This document shows, in pieces, positions 1 through 7,239 of a stretch of DNA of 26,034 bases. The DNA lies in assembly GCA_043776635.1 (NCBI GenBank), contig JAYVRA010000057.1, positions 1 through 26,034 of the forward strand, in the 5' to 3' direction. This DNA comes from JANMEX01 sp043776635 (GTDB lineage: Bacteria; Pseudomonadota; Alphaproteobacteria; Rhizobiales; Rhizobiaceae). Under the pieces are notes generated by a model. The model saw nothing but the letters and a program-made list of their open reading frames with translations, ran no database searches and had not been told where the DNA came from. Every line of letters starts with the position of its first letter. Position 1 is the first letter of the stretch. The position numbers were made by a program, and so were the translations under genes.

Positions 1-381
1 GCCCGTTCAAACTGTTTGACGCCGCAGAGTGAAGTCAGTTGCCTGTTGGTGCCCAAATCGGGCGCTTTCCGGCGATTGCGTTGTCGCAAACGCTTGAAAT
101 GCTAGCATTTCCTGCGCCTTCGCTCCTGTGCCTTCGCTTTTGGCACTCACCAAAAATCACCTCGACTATTTCGTCAAAATTAACAGGTCCAGACCCTAGG
201 TAACACTGGCAGCGCGATGGCGGATTATATCCACAAATTCGCTCCTCCTCCAGTCTTCCCCCTTGCGGGGAAGGTGGCCGCACTTGCGGCCGGATGGGGG
301 TGGTGGTGAAAATTCGATGGTGAGTTTAAGCTGCTGACATTGCTATATGGTGCTTGGCTATACTGTGCTTGCTCTTTGAAA
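1..381. other. Intergenic DNA with repeat-like sequence, no convincing gene
   Basis: This 381-base stretch downstream of the DUF1111 gene holds no gene I can support. An 82-codon open frame on the minus strand (35-283) has no recognisable domain, ends in a proline/glycine/arginine-rich stretch made by the stem-loop repeat, and lacks a convincing ribosome binding site. The DNA instead looks like a dispersed repeat: a 16-base perfect palindrome at 96-111, GCG/CGC inverted stretches at about 77-88, and a two-hairpin element at 255-291. I infer that this is a non-coding repeat cluster at the end of the iron operon. Confidence 0.5.
255..291. repeat. Tandem stem-loop intergenic repeat of rhizobial type
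   Basis: Two perfect hairpins stand side by side. The first pairs CTTCCCC (255-261) with GGGGAAG (267-273). The second pairs GGCCGC (276-281) with GCGGCC (286-291) around a 4-base loop, and is followed by GGATGGGGG. This arrangement is, to my knowledge, common as a dispersed palindromic element between genes in Rhizobiales genomes. It may also help end transcription of the iron operon that runs toward it from the right. Only one copy lies in this window. Confidence 0.65.
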
Positions 382-1800
382 TCACAACGAATTTAAAAAT
401 GCTACAAGCGCATCGCGGTCGGATTTTGGCGCATTTTTAAATCCGTCTTTGGCTGCCTCCGCCTCGCCGCCGTGCCACAAAACCGATTCTGCAGGGCCAC
501 GGGCGCGGCCGTCGTGCAGCAGGCGATTGTGGCCGTTGACTGTTTGAATGAGGCCGATGCCCCACAATGGGGGCGTGCGCCACTCGGAGCCGGTTGCCAA
601 ATTATCGGGCCTGTTGTCAGCTAAATCTTTGCCCATGTCGTGCAGCAATAAATCCGTGAAAGGATGGAAAATTTGGTTTTCCAGCTCGGGCAACGCGGCT
701 TTCGCACCAGTGGCTAGTGTAGGGTTGTGGCATGAAGAGCAGCCGAACGAAGTGAATAGCTTTTGGCCTTTTAACACAACGGGATCGGTCGGATTGCGCT
801 GCGCTGGAACCGCTAACAATCGTGTGTATAAGTTCAGTTTTTCAAAAAACTTGTCCGACATGTCTATCTCATTGCCGCCGATGGGCGCAGCTAAACATTC
901 GGCTTGGGCCGCAGAGCAATTCTCGATATTATGCAGAGGATTGGTAATTCCGATATCACCACCCGCCGCGCCGCCATTTTGCGCGTCGAGATTAGGCTGG
1001 TTGGCCTTCCAGCCGAAGCGTCCGATTTGTAGCGTGTTGGTAAGCGGGTCCATCACTTCATTCGCGCGACCGGAAATGCCATTACCGTCTTTATCGTCCG
1101 GATCAGCATTGGCTAGCAGCGCCTCTGCGGGCACTGCTTCCAGCAACCCAAGCCCGATCATTTGCGGTGCAACGCGAGGCGAAAGCATAATGCCTTTGCC
1201 AAGCTCTCCATAAGCAAGCGCGGTAATTTCATAGTGCGGCTGCAAGAGTTCATAAGGCTCACCATCGCCATATTTGCCAGTGATTGGCAATGTCGTAACC
1301 TTGGTTTTGCCTTCCGGCGCGACGCCCAAAATGGCATCTTCGCTGAGTTGGTCGCCGTAGACTGGATGCGGTGCGGCACCGTTCGGGTTACCGGCCTCCG
1401 GCACGCTTAAACGGATGATCATCGAGTCCATCTTTTCATCCGGTGACAAGGGCGGGCGTCCGCGACCATCCTTGGTGTGGCAGCCGGAACAAGAGACGCG
1501 ATTGAAGAACGGGCCGAGCCCATCAAAACTTTTGACTGACGCTGGTGCAATCACCCAGTTGGTGTTGAACAAACGGTTACCGAAAAAGAAGGGTCGTTGA
1601 TGTTCGGCCAGCGCGTTGGTCGCCATAAGAGTGAAGGCGGCATCGCTGGTGGATTTCGTTTGCGTTGTCGCAGCACCTAAGAAAGGAGAGACCGGCATAA
1701 AATCTGCCGGTTTATTTGTCGTTATTTCGGTTGCAATTGCCGCCAGCGCCAGCGAAGTCGCTGCCATTATGGTAAGGCTAAGGCAAAATAAGCGATCCAT
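382..1800 (-). CDS. Di-heme DUF1111 family protein (thiol oxidoreductase-like c-type cytochrome)
   Basis: This 472-residue protein carries two CxxCH heme c sites, CSGCH at residues 104-108 and CSSCH at 354-358. It starts with a signal peptide (hydrophobic residues about 4-23), so it should act in the periplasm. Length and layout fit the DUF1111 / di-heme oxidoreductase family (COG3488), related to di-heme cytochrome c peroxidases. In many alphaproteobacteria this family sits with imelysin genes in iron-regulated operons; here its ATG lies 2 bases after the imelysin stop, so the two are co-transcribed. The role is unproven; a redox step on iron at the cell surface is the usual guess. The second imelysin and the DUF1513 gene often found next are absent, and repeat DNA follows instead. 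The family call is firm, the function is inference. Confidence 0.88.
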   Translation of the reverse strand: MDRLFCLSLTIMAATSLALAAIATEITTNKPADFMPVSPFLGAATTQTKSTSDAAFTLMATNALAEHQRPFFFGNRLFNTNWVIAPASVKSFDGLGPFFNRVSCSGCHTKDGRGRPPLSPDEKMDSMIIRLSVPEAGNPNGAAPHPVYGDQLSEDAILGVAPEGKTKVTTLPITGKYGDGEPYELLQPHYEITALAYGELGKGIMLSPRVAPQMIGLGLLEAVPAEALLANADPDDKDGNGISGRANEVMDPLTNTLQIGRFGWKANQPNLDAQNGGAAGGDIGITNPLHNIENCSAAQAECLAAPIGGNEIDMSDKFFEKLNLYTRLLAVPAQRNPTDPVVLKGQKLFTSFGCSSCHNPTLATGAKAALPELENQIFHPFTDLLLHDMGKDLADNRPDNLATGSEWRTPPLWGIGLIQTVNGHNRLLHDGRARGPAESVLWHGGEAEAAKDGFKNAPKSDRDALVAFLNSL

Positions 1801-1802
1801 AA

Positions 1803-3119
1803 TTACTCTGCGGCTGGCACTAATACCAACACACCTAGCTTTGACCCGGCTTTAGTCAAGCCATCGGCCAGTGCTACCAACGCGGAAACGGCAGCTTCAG
1901 CCGCTTGCTTTGCAGGACTGCCATCGGGCGATGCCAGCACTTGATCCCATGGGTCGCCAAGAGCGGCGATTTTGGTTTCGGCATCCGCCAGAAGTGCGTC
2001 AACAGTGGCTGCTGTTGCAGGATCAATTGACTTCACCAACTCATCAAGGCCTGTACGGATTTTGCCGTCTGCGTCGCCGGTCCAAACATTTTTTATGCCT
2101 TGCAAGTCGTAGACAAAATCCTGATGCGTGGTGTCTGAGAAACACGAATGTTCGTCTTCCTGGTCACCGGAATCGAGACCGACTGCTATACGTGCTGACA
2201 TGAGTTCGGAGCCCGCCAAAATCGCCATGCCGTTGAGCATACGGCCGAGAACCTCGCGAGGTTCAAGCGCTGTCAGCTTAGCGGCATAACCAGTTTTACC
2301 AACGTTGGCCCATGCGGCGGCTACAGACTGAATGTCCTGCTCAAGCTGTTCGGCCACCAGATGCAAATAGAGACGGCGACGATCATTTGCCGGTGATCCC
2401 GCAACATAGTCAGTCGCCGGGCGAGCGCCCGGACCGTCTTTGGACAAGTCTTGTCCCCAAAGCAGAAATTCCACCGCATGCCATCCTGTGGTAATATCAG
2501 CCTCGTCATCCGCCGCATTGGCTTTGACAATAGCCTCGATTGTCAGCGGTTCTGTGCTGGCGTTGATGATGCCGGCCTTCGGGTTATCTTTGACATAATC
2601 AATCGCCGCCTCGTTCATCGGCCAAGCATTGATCTGTCCTTCAAGGGCTTCTATCGGGCCGTCGGAAAAGCGCAATGCTTCTGTCATCAGATAGGCCGGA
2701 CGCGCCTTGACCCAGGCAGTGCGGGCGGCGGCCAATGTGGTTTCATCCGGTTTGTCGAGGAAGGCTTGGATGGTGTGTTCGAGTGTTTGCGCGGCATCGC
2801 CGGATCCGGCATAGGCTACGCGGCCAAGATCAATATAAGCTTCAACTTGGGGCTTGGCATCAAACTTGAAAGCATCAGCTTTTGTAGAAGAAATCAGGTA
2901 GCTGGTCGGTATAACGCCGCCGCTTTCGCCGCCGCCTTCCCCGCCTGCCGCGATGGTATCATTGGCTGGTGTAGCGGTCACAACTTCGGCGCTATCCGCC
3001 GCATGTGCCACGGTAACGCTAAACAACGCGTTGTTAAAATCTGATACAGGAATGGATGTGTTGATAACGGAACCGGCGAACATAGCGCTGCCGACCCCAA
3101 GCCATAGCTTGGTCTTCAT
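1803..3119 (-). CDS. Imelysin family periplasmic iron-uptake-associated protein
   Basis: This 438-residue protein has the imelysin (peptidase M75) signature GWHAVEFLLWGQ at residues 212-223, containing the GxHxxE motif. A second histidine-rich segment, EDEHSCFSDTTHQDF, lies at about 321-335. A long signal peptide ends near AHA at residue 40 and is followed by a Gly/Glu-rich linker (59-68), so the mature domain is exported or surface-anchored. Imelysin proteins such as IrpA and the EfeO core are tied to iron acquisition; the old peptidase name is not supported by a clear catalytic site. It is the first gene of an operon with the DUF1111 cytochrome, and is divergent from a PiuC-type hydroxylase across a gap with two iron-box-like dyads. 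Iron repression is therefore likely. The family call is firm. Confidence 0.9.
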   Translation of the reverse strand: MKTKLWLGVGSAMFAGSVINTSIPVSDFNNALFSVTVAHAADSAEVVTATPANDTIAAGGEGGGESGGVIPTSYLISSTKADAFKFDAKPQVEAYIDLGRVAYAGSGDAAQTLEHTIQAFLDKPDETTLAAARTAWVKARPAYLMTEALRFSDGPIEALEGQINAWPMNEAAIDYVKDNPKAGIINASTEPLTIEAIVKANAADDEADITTGWHAVEFLLWGQDLSKDGPGARPATDYVAGSPANDRRRLYLHLVAEQLEQDIQSVAAAWANVGKTGYAAKLTALEPREVLGRMLNGMAILAGSELMSARIAVGLDSGDQEDEHSCFSDTTHQDFVYDLQGIKNVWTGDADGKIRTGLDELVKSIDPATAATVDALLADAETKIAALGDPWDQVLASPDGSPAKQAAEAAVSALVALADGLTKAGSKLGVLVLVPAAE

Positions 3120-3218
3120 AATGTTTTCCTCTCATTCGTGGTTCAAGGTCACGACGATGAAACATCTATAAATCTGAAATTTGTAAATTGGCAAGGGGAA
3201 ATGTGTATTAAATTTTAG

Positions 3219-3263
3219 TTTAGAATGATTGTAATGCCTTGATTAGATTGGAATAATTCCAAG
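3219..3263. promoter_or_regulatory. Two Irr/ICE-like iron-control dyads in a divergent promoter
   Basis: The gap between the imelysin and hydroxylase genes holds two motifs resembling the rhizobial iron control element TTTAGAA-N3-TTCTAAA, as I recall that consensus. At 3219-3235 the sequence reads TTTAGAATGATTGTAAT, 12 of 14 defined positions. At 3248-3262 it reads TTGGAATAATTCCAA, a perfect 15-base dyad; taken with its flanks (3247-3263) it matches 10 of 14. Their centres (3227 and 3255) are 28 bases apart. Iron-related genes on both sides make Irr or another Fur-family regulator the natural reader. This was judged by eye, without a matrix score. Confidence 0.5.
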
Positions 3264-3366
3264 ATAGTGTTTTGTAACATGACTTGCGTGACGCGTTGTT
3301 TTGCGTTTAGTTAAAATGAAACCAGACACATGAACCTTGAATTCATGGCGGCTATGGAGAGCTAAA

Positions 3367-4026
3367 ATGCAGATGTTGATAGCCAGTGTTTTATCGCGGG
3401 AAGATTTGACTGAAGTTCGTCAAGCCTTTGATAAGGCGCAATTTGTTGACGGGCGCGAGACCGCCGGATGGGCGGCAAAAACAGTCAAGAATAACTTGCA
3501 GGCACGGTCTAGTGACCCCGCTTTGGACGATGTACGAAAACTCGTCAGCGAACGGCTTGGTACGAACGCGCTATTCCAAATGGCGGTGCGGCCCAAGCAA
3601 ATTACGCCAATTTTGTTTGCCCAATACCGCGACACCATGACCTATGGTACGCATGTGGACGATGCGCTGATGCAGGGCATCCGCACGGATATTTCGTTCA
3701 CGTTGTTTATAGACGAGCCGGAAAGTTATGCGGGAGGCGAGCTGGTCATCGAATCGAGTGCCGGTGAAAACCCGGTCAAAGGTCCGGCTGGCTCGCTTTA
3801 TATCTACCCGTCGAACACGCTGCACCGTGTTGATGCTGTGACTTCCGGCACGCGCCGCGTGGCTGTGGGCTGGGCGCAAAGTCAGCTGCGCAATTATGAA
3901 CAGCGCGAGATTTTGTTTGATTTAGATACAGCAAGGCGGACAATATTCGCAGCATCGGGTAAGACGGCAGAGTTTGATTTGATGTCGAAAAGCGTTGCGA
4001 ATTTGCTAAGGATGTGGATGGATTAG
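3367..4026 (+). CDS. piuC: PKHD-type Fe(II)/2-oxoglutarate hydroxylase, PiuC/YbiX family
   Basis: This protein of about 219 residues matches the PiuC/YbiX family: an N-terminal MLIASVLSREDL-type start, then a double-stranded beta-helix dioxygenase core. The iron ligands are visible as H96-x-D98 (in YGTHVDDAL) and H153 (in NTLHRVDAV), with R163 in GTRRVAVGW placed to bind 2-oxoglutarate. I chose the ATG at 3367 because GGAGAG (3356-3361) lies 5 bases upstream; an in-frame TTG at 3337 adds residues the family lacks, and an ATG at 3373 is a second option. PiuC genes accompany TonB-dependent siderophore receptors and are iron-repressed; here the gene is divergent from an imelysin operon. Its substrate is unknown. 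No receptor gene is adjacent. Confidence 0.9.
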   Translation: MQMLIASVLSREDLTEVRQAFDKAQFVDGRETAGWAAKTVKNNLQARSSDPALDDVRKLVSERLGTNALFQMAVRPKQITPILFAQYRDTMTYGTHVDDALMQGIRTDISFTLFIDEPESYAGGELVIESSAGENPVKGPAGSLYIYPSNTLHRVDAVTSGTRRVAVGWAQSQLRNYEQREILFDLDTARRTIFAASGKTAEFDLMSKSVANLLRMWMD

Positions 4027-4050
4027 TGCAAGTGGAGTTCAAACTAATCC

Positions 4051-4089
4051 AAAAATATCAGAATTCGCCCGAATCGTGGGACGAATTCT
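4051..4089 (-). terminator. Hairpin between convergent genes, terminator for the WD40/CobW operon
   Basis: AGAATTCG at 4060-4067 pairs perfectly with CGAATTCT at 4082-4089. CCC (4068-4070) can also pair with GGG (4078-4080), leaving one bulged base and a 7-base loop. Read on the minus strand the stem is followed by ATATTTTT, a rho-independent layout. On the plus strand no T-run follows, so it is better as the end of the WD40 transcript than of piuC. Confidence 0.55.
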
Positions 4090-4113
4090 TATTCCGTTTG
4101 AAATTGACTTGCT

Positions 4114-5088
4114 CTAACCCGCAATATCCACCACGCCGCAATCGCCTGTTTCTGAACCATAAGCTAAACGGAATCCGCCGGTATCCCAGTTCATACTCGA
4201 CAGTGCGCCCTTGCCGCCGCGCCGCAGCAGGACTTCTTTGAAGTCAGCAAAGCGAACTGCTAAGATCATGCCGTCCGAAAAGCCAATGGCGCAAATCTCT
4301 TCGAGGGGGTGGCAGGCGACGGCGGTGACTTTAAGATTTGCCCGTGTGCCAAGTTCCAGCGGTGCCTTGCCCATCGGGCCATCCTTGCCGTGGAACGGCC
4401 AGATGATGGCGGCTTCCGCGCCGGATGTTGCCAAATGGCGGCCTTTAGCTGACCATGACCAGGTTTTGATTTTGGCCGGATAACCGGTCATGCGCATGTG
4501 TTTGCCGTCTTCCAAGCGCCAGCCGTGAAGTGCGTTTTCCTGCATGGTGGTAACGACATAGCGCCCATCCGGCGAGAAGCAGACGCCATTGTGCGCGCCT
4601 TTCCATTCAAGCCCGGATGGCTTGGCAGCCGTGCCGGGGAATGACAGCGTGACGCCATTATAACGGGCGGAGGCCAAGCGGATGCCCTTGGGCGCAAGCG
4701 CGACGCCCTCGATACTGCGCTCGTGTGTCTGGTCACTGCTCTTGCCATTCGCGTCAACCAGACTGGTGACTTTGCCGCTGGCAAAGGCGATTGTGCCATT
4801 GGGTCCGGCAGCAATCGAGGTGATCCATTTTTTTGGATTAGCCGCGATTTCTTTTGTCTCGCCATCGGCAGCGCTGGCGATAATCTTGCCGTCTTCGCCT
4901 CCGGTAATCAGGCGCGAGGCATCGAGATTTGCGGTGGCGCATAACAAGCCATCATGAACCTGCACAACTTTTTCGCCGCCTTGTATGCGGTGGATGGAGC
5001 CGGAAGCGTCAGCAAACACAGGGGTATTGGATATGAATCCAGCAAACACGCAATGTCCCGGCAAGTCCAAAGGAGCAATTGTCGACAT
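4114..5088 (-). CDS. WD40 repeat protein, partner of the zinc-type CobW GTPase
   Basis: This 324-residue protein has degenerate WD40 repeats throughout, with segments such as HNGVCFSPDGRYVVTT, KTWSWSAKGRHLATSG and AVACHPLEEICAIGFSDG. It has no signal peptide, so it should be a single cytoplasmic beta-propeller. Its ATG lies 6 bases after the stop of the upstream COG0523 GTPase, so the two form an operon. The same pair is conserved in rhizobia, where to my knowledge it tends to belong to the Zur (zinc) regulon. A scaffold or target-recognition role for zinc delivery is inference; no enzymatic motif is visible. It ends at a hairpin terminator. Confidence 0.82.
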   Translation of the reverse strand: MSTIAPLDLPGHCVFAGFISNTPVFADASGSIHRIQGGEKVVQVHDGLLCATANLDASRLITGGEDGKIIASAADGETKEIAANPKKWITSIAAGPNGTIAFASGKVTSLVDANGKSSDQTHERSIEGVALAPKGIRLASARYNGVTLSFPGTAAKPSGLEWKGAHNGVCFSPDGRYVVTTMQENALHGWRLEDGKHMRMTGYPAKIKTWSWSAKGRHLATSGAEAAIIWPFHGKDGPMGKAPLELGTRANLKVTAVACHPLEEICAIGFSDGMILAVRFADFKEVLLRRGGKGALSSMNWDTGGFRLAYGSETGDCGVVDIAG

Positions 5089-5094
5089 CGTGGA

Positions 5095-6186
5095 TCAAGC
5101 CGCCTTGCAGGCATCAAAGCCTTTTTGCAATGCTTCCTGGCTCAATCGGCGACCTATGAAAACCAAACGGCTTTCGTGTTTCTCACCGTCTTTCCAAGCA
5201 CGCTGATGGTCGCCTTCGACAATCATGTGAACGCCCTGAACCACGTAGCGCTCATGATCGTCTTTGAACGCAATAATGCCCTTCATGCGCAAAATATCCG
5301 GCCCTTGGCTTTGGGTGATTTCGTCAATCCACGGGAAGAATTTGTCAGCAATCATCTCGCCGCCGCGCAGCGAAATGGATGTGACTGTAACATCATGGAT
5401 AGGTGAGGCGGCATGGTGGTGGTCATGGTCGTGATGGTCGTGCCCATGATGATCGTCATGATGATGGTCATCATGGTTATGGTCATGGCCGCAATTTTCA
5501 TCGTGAACATGGTCGTGGTCATGCTCATCATGGGTATGAAGGAAATGCGGATCATCTTCCAAAACGCGTTTCAAATCAAACGCGCCACGGTTCAAAACTT
5601 TGTCGAGATCAATATCCGAACGATTGGTGCGGTACATTTGCGCGTGCGGATTGATGGCGCGAACGGTAGCCTCGATGTCACGCAGCTCTTCTTTGGTCAC
5701 GAGGTCGGTTTTGTTGATAAGTACGACGTCGGCAAAGGCGATCTGGTCTTCGGCTTCGCGGGAATCTTTGAGGCGCAGCGGCAAATGCTTGGCATCGACG
5801 AGTGCCACAACCGCATCAAGATAGGTCTTGGCCTTCACGTCATCGTCCATAAAGAAGGTCTGGGCTACGGGCACAGGGTCGGCGAGGCCGGTTGTTTCAA
5901 CAATGATGCCATCAAAGCGCCCGGGGCGGCGCATCAGGCCTTCGACCACACGGATCAAATCGCCGCGTACCGTGCAGCAAATGCAGCCATTGTTCATCTC
6001 GTAAATCTCCTCGTCGGACTCGACGATGAGATCATTATCAATGCCAATTTCGCCAAACTCGTTGACGATAACAGCATAGCGCTTGCCGTGGGTGTCCGTG
6101 AGAATGCGATTAAGCAGCGTGGTTTTGCCTGCGCCAAGATAGCCGGTCAGCACGGTTACGGGAATGGGTGCAAAAGTTTCGCTCAT
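5095..6186 (-). CDS. COG0523/CobW-family GTPase with histidine-rich metal-binding insert
   Basis: This 363-residue P-loop GTPase has Walker A GYLGAGKTT (15-23), the family metal site CICC (68-71), ETTGLADP (97-104) and the guanine motif NKTD (158-161). A histidine-rich stretch at 217-258 holds 21 histidines among many aspartates, followed by the CobW C-terminal domain. Such proteins are metallochaperones; the His-rich tract and WD40 partner favour zinc (YjiA/ZigA/ZagA type) over cobalt, and no cobalamin gene is nearby. I start at the ATG at 6186, after AGAGG, because an upstream extension of 48 codons is low-quality sequence before the conserved start. I looked for a rhizobial Zur box in the 83 bases upstream and saw none, so the promoter remains unclear. 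Confidence 0.88.
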   Translation of the reverse strand: MSETFAPIPVTVLTGYLGAGKTTLLNRILTDTHGKRYAVIVNEFGEIGIDNDLIVESDEEIYEMNNGCICCTVRGDLIRVVEGLMRRPGRFDGIIVETTGLADPVPVAQTFFMDDDVKAKTYLDAVVALVDAKHLPLRLKDSREAEDQIAFADVVLINKTDLVTKEELRDIEATVRAINPHAQMYRTNRSDIDLDKVLNRGAFDLKRVLEDDPHFLHTHDEHDHDHVHDENCGHDHNHDDHHHDDHHGHDHHDHDHHHAASPIHDVTVTSISLRGGEMIADKFFPWIDEITQSQGPDILRMKGIIAFKDDHERYVVQGVHMIVEGDHQRAWKDGEKHESRLVFIGRRLSQEALQKGFDACKAA

Positions 6187-6269
6187 GGCGGCCTCTTCAA
6201 AAATAACAGGAATCTGAGCGCTGTATAGGCTGTGGCGCGGCGAATTGCACGGTCCGTTTTGGCTTTTAA

Positions 6270-7235
6270 CTACTTTTGCAAATGCAAAGTCTCGGGTACG
6301 GGCGTCACCGCGCCTCGACCGGAAAACCATGAGACCAGATTATCAACACAAAGGTTCGCCATTGCGTCGCGGGTATGAACCGAAGCAGAACCCAGATGCG
6401 GGAACAATACGACATTGGGCAGTGCCATAAACTCCGGTCGCACATGCGGCTCGTTTTCAAAGACATCAAGTCCGGCAGCCGCAATCGTGCCGTTTTCCAG
6501 TGCGGCAATCAAAGCCGGTTCATCAACTGTCGTGCCGCGCCCGATGTTTATCAATACACCCTTTAAGCCTAATGCCGCAAATACTTGCTCATTGATCGCA
6601 TGGCGCGTCGCATCGCCGCCCGGCACCACCACAATCAAAGTATCAACAGCGCCGGCCAAGCCAACGAGTGTGGAGTGATACGGGTAAGCGAGACCTTCGA
6701 CTTGGCGGCGGTTATGGTATGCTATAGAAACACCAAAGGCTTCGAGCCGTTTGGCAATCGCAGCGCCAATCCGGCCCATGCCGAAAATGCCGATTTTCCG
6801 GCCGCGTAACGTCAGCGGCGTTAGGCGATAATTGCCCTGTGCTTCCCAGTCTCCGGCCCGCAAATAGCGTTCGGCGGCGGAGAACTCACGCAAAGTATTG
6901 AGCAGCAATCCAATTGCCGTGTCGGCAACCTCTTCGGTCAGCACATCCGGTGTGTTCGTCACCATAATGCCGTTCGCGCCGGCATATTGGCTGTCCAGCG
7001 CATCATAGCCGACACCGAAATTTGCAACGATTTTCAAATTTGGAAACTTGGCCATAAAGTCACCGGAAATCTTTGTCATCGCCGCAATGCCTTGAATTTC
7101 CGCCCGCTGCGCATCGCTGAGTGCACAAGCATCCGCACTGGAAATTTCAACAGCATTAAATTCTGCGCGAACCCGCGCCAGTGCATGGGGATTCAACTTG
7201 CCCGGAATCAGCACACATATTTTCTTAAAGGTCAT
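6270..7235 (-). CDS. D-2-hydroxyacid dehydrogenase (glyoxylate/hydroxypyruvate reductase-like)
   Basis: This 321-residue NAD(P)-dependent dehydrogenase has the nucleotide-binding motif GMGRIG (152-157). Its catalytic trio is R233 (NIGRGTTVDE), E262 (DVFENEP) and H280 (FPHLGSAS). It belongs to the D-isomer 2-hydroxyacid dehydrogenase family, nearest in feel to glyoxylate/hydroxypyruvate reductases (GhrB/GyaR type); the true substrate cannot be read from sequence. It follows the LacI-type gene by only 4 bases, so the two are one operon and the sugar-acid or hydroxyacid ligand of the regulator is probably linked to this reaction. The protein is cytoplasmic and full length. Confidence 0.88.
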   Translation of the reverse strand: MTFKKICVLIPGKLNPHALARVRAEFNAVEISSADACALSDAQRAEIQGIAAMTKISGDFMAKFPNLKIVANFGVGYDALDSQYAGANGIMVTNTPDVLTEEVADTAIGLLLNTLREFSAAERYLRAGDWEAQGNYRLTPLTLRGRKIGIFGMGRIGAAIAKRLEAFGVSIAYHNRRQVEGLAYPYHSTLVGLAGAVDTLIVVVPGGDATRHAINEQVFAALGLKGVLINIGRGTTVDEPALIAALENGTIAAAGLDVFENEPHVRPEFMALPNVVLFPHLGSASVHTRDAMANLCVDNLVSWFSGRGAVTPVPETLHLQK

Positions 7236-7239
7236 AAAT

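Noticed and set aside
35..283. 82-codon minus-strand open frame in the left repeat region
   Set aside because: It has no domain, no good ribosome binding site, and part of it is the stem-loop repeat read as protein.
5413..6228. Long plus-strand open frame opposite the CobW gene
   Set aside because: It is antisense to the histidine-rich tract and conserved GTPase motifs; its Met/Val-rich protein is the shadow of His/Asp codons.
6187..6269. Search for a Zur box upstream of the CobW gene
   Set aside because: No palindrome close to the rhizobial Zur consensus is visible by eye.
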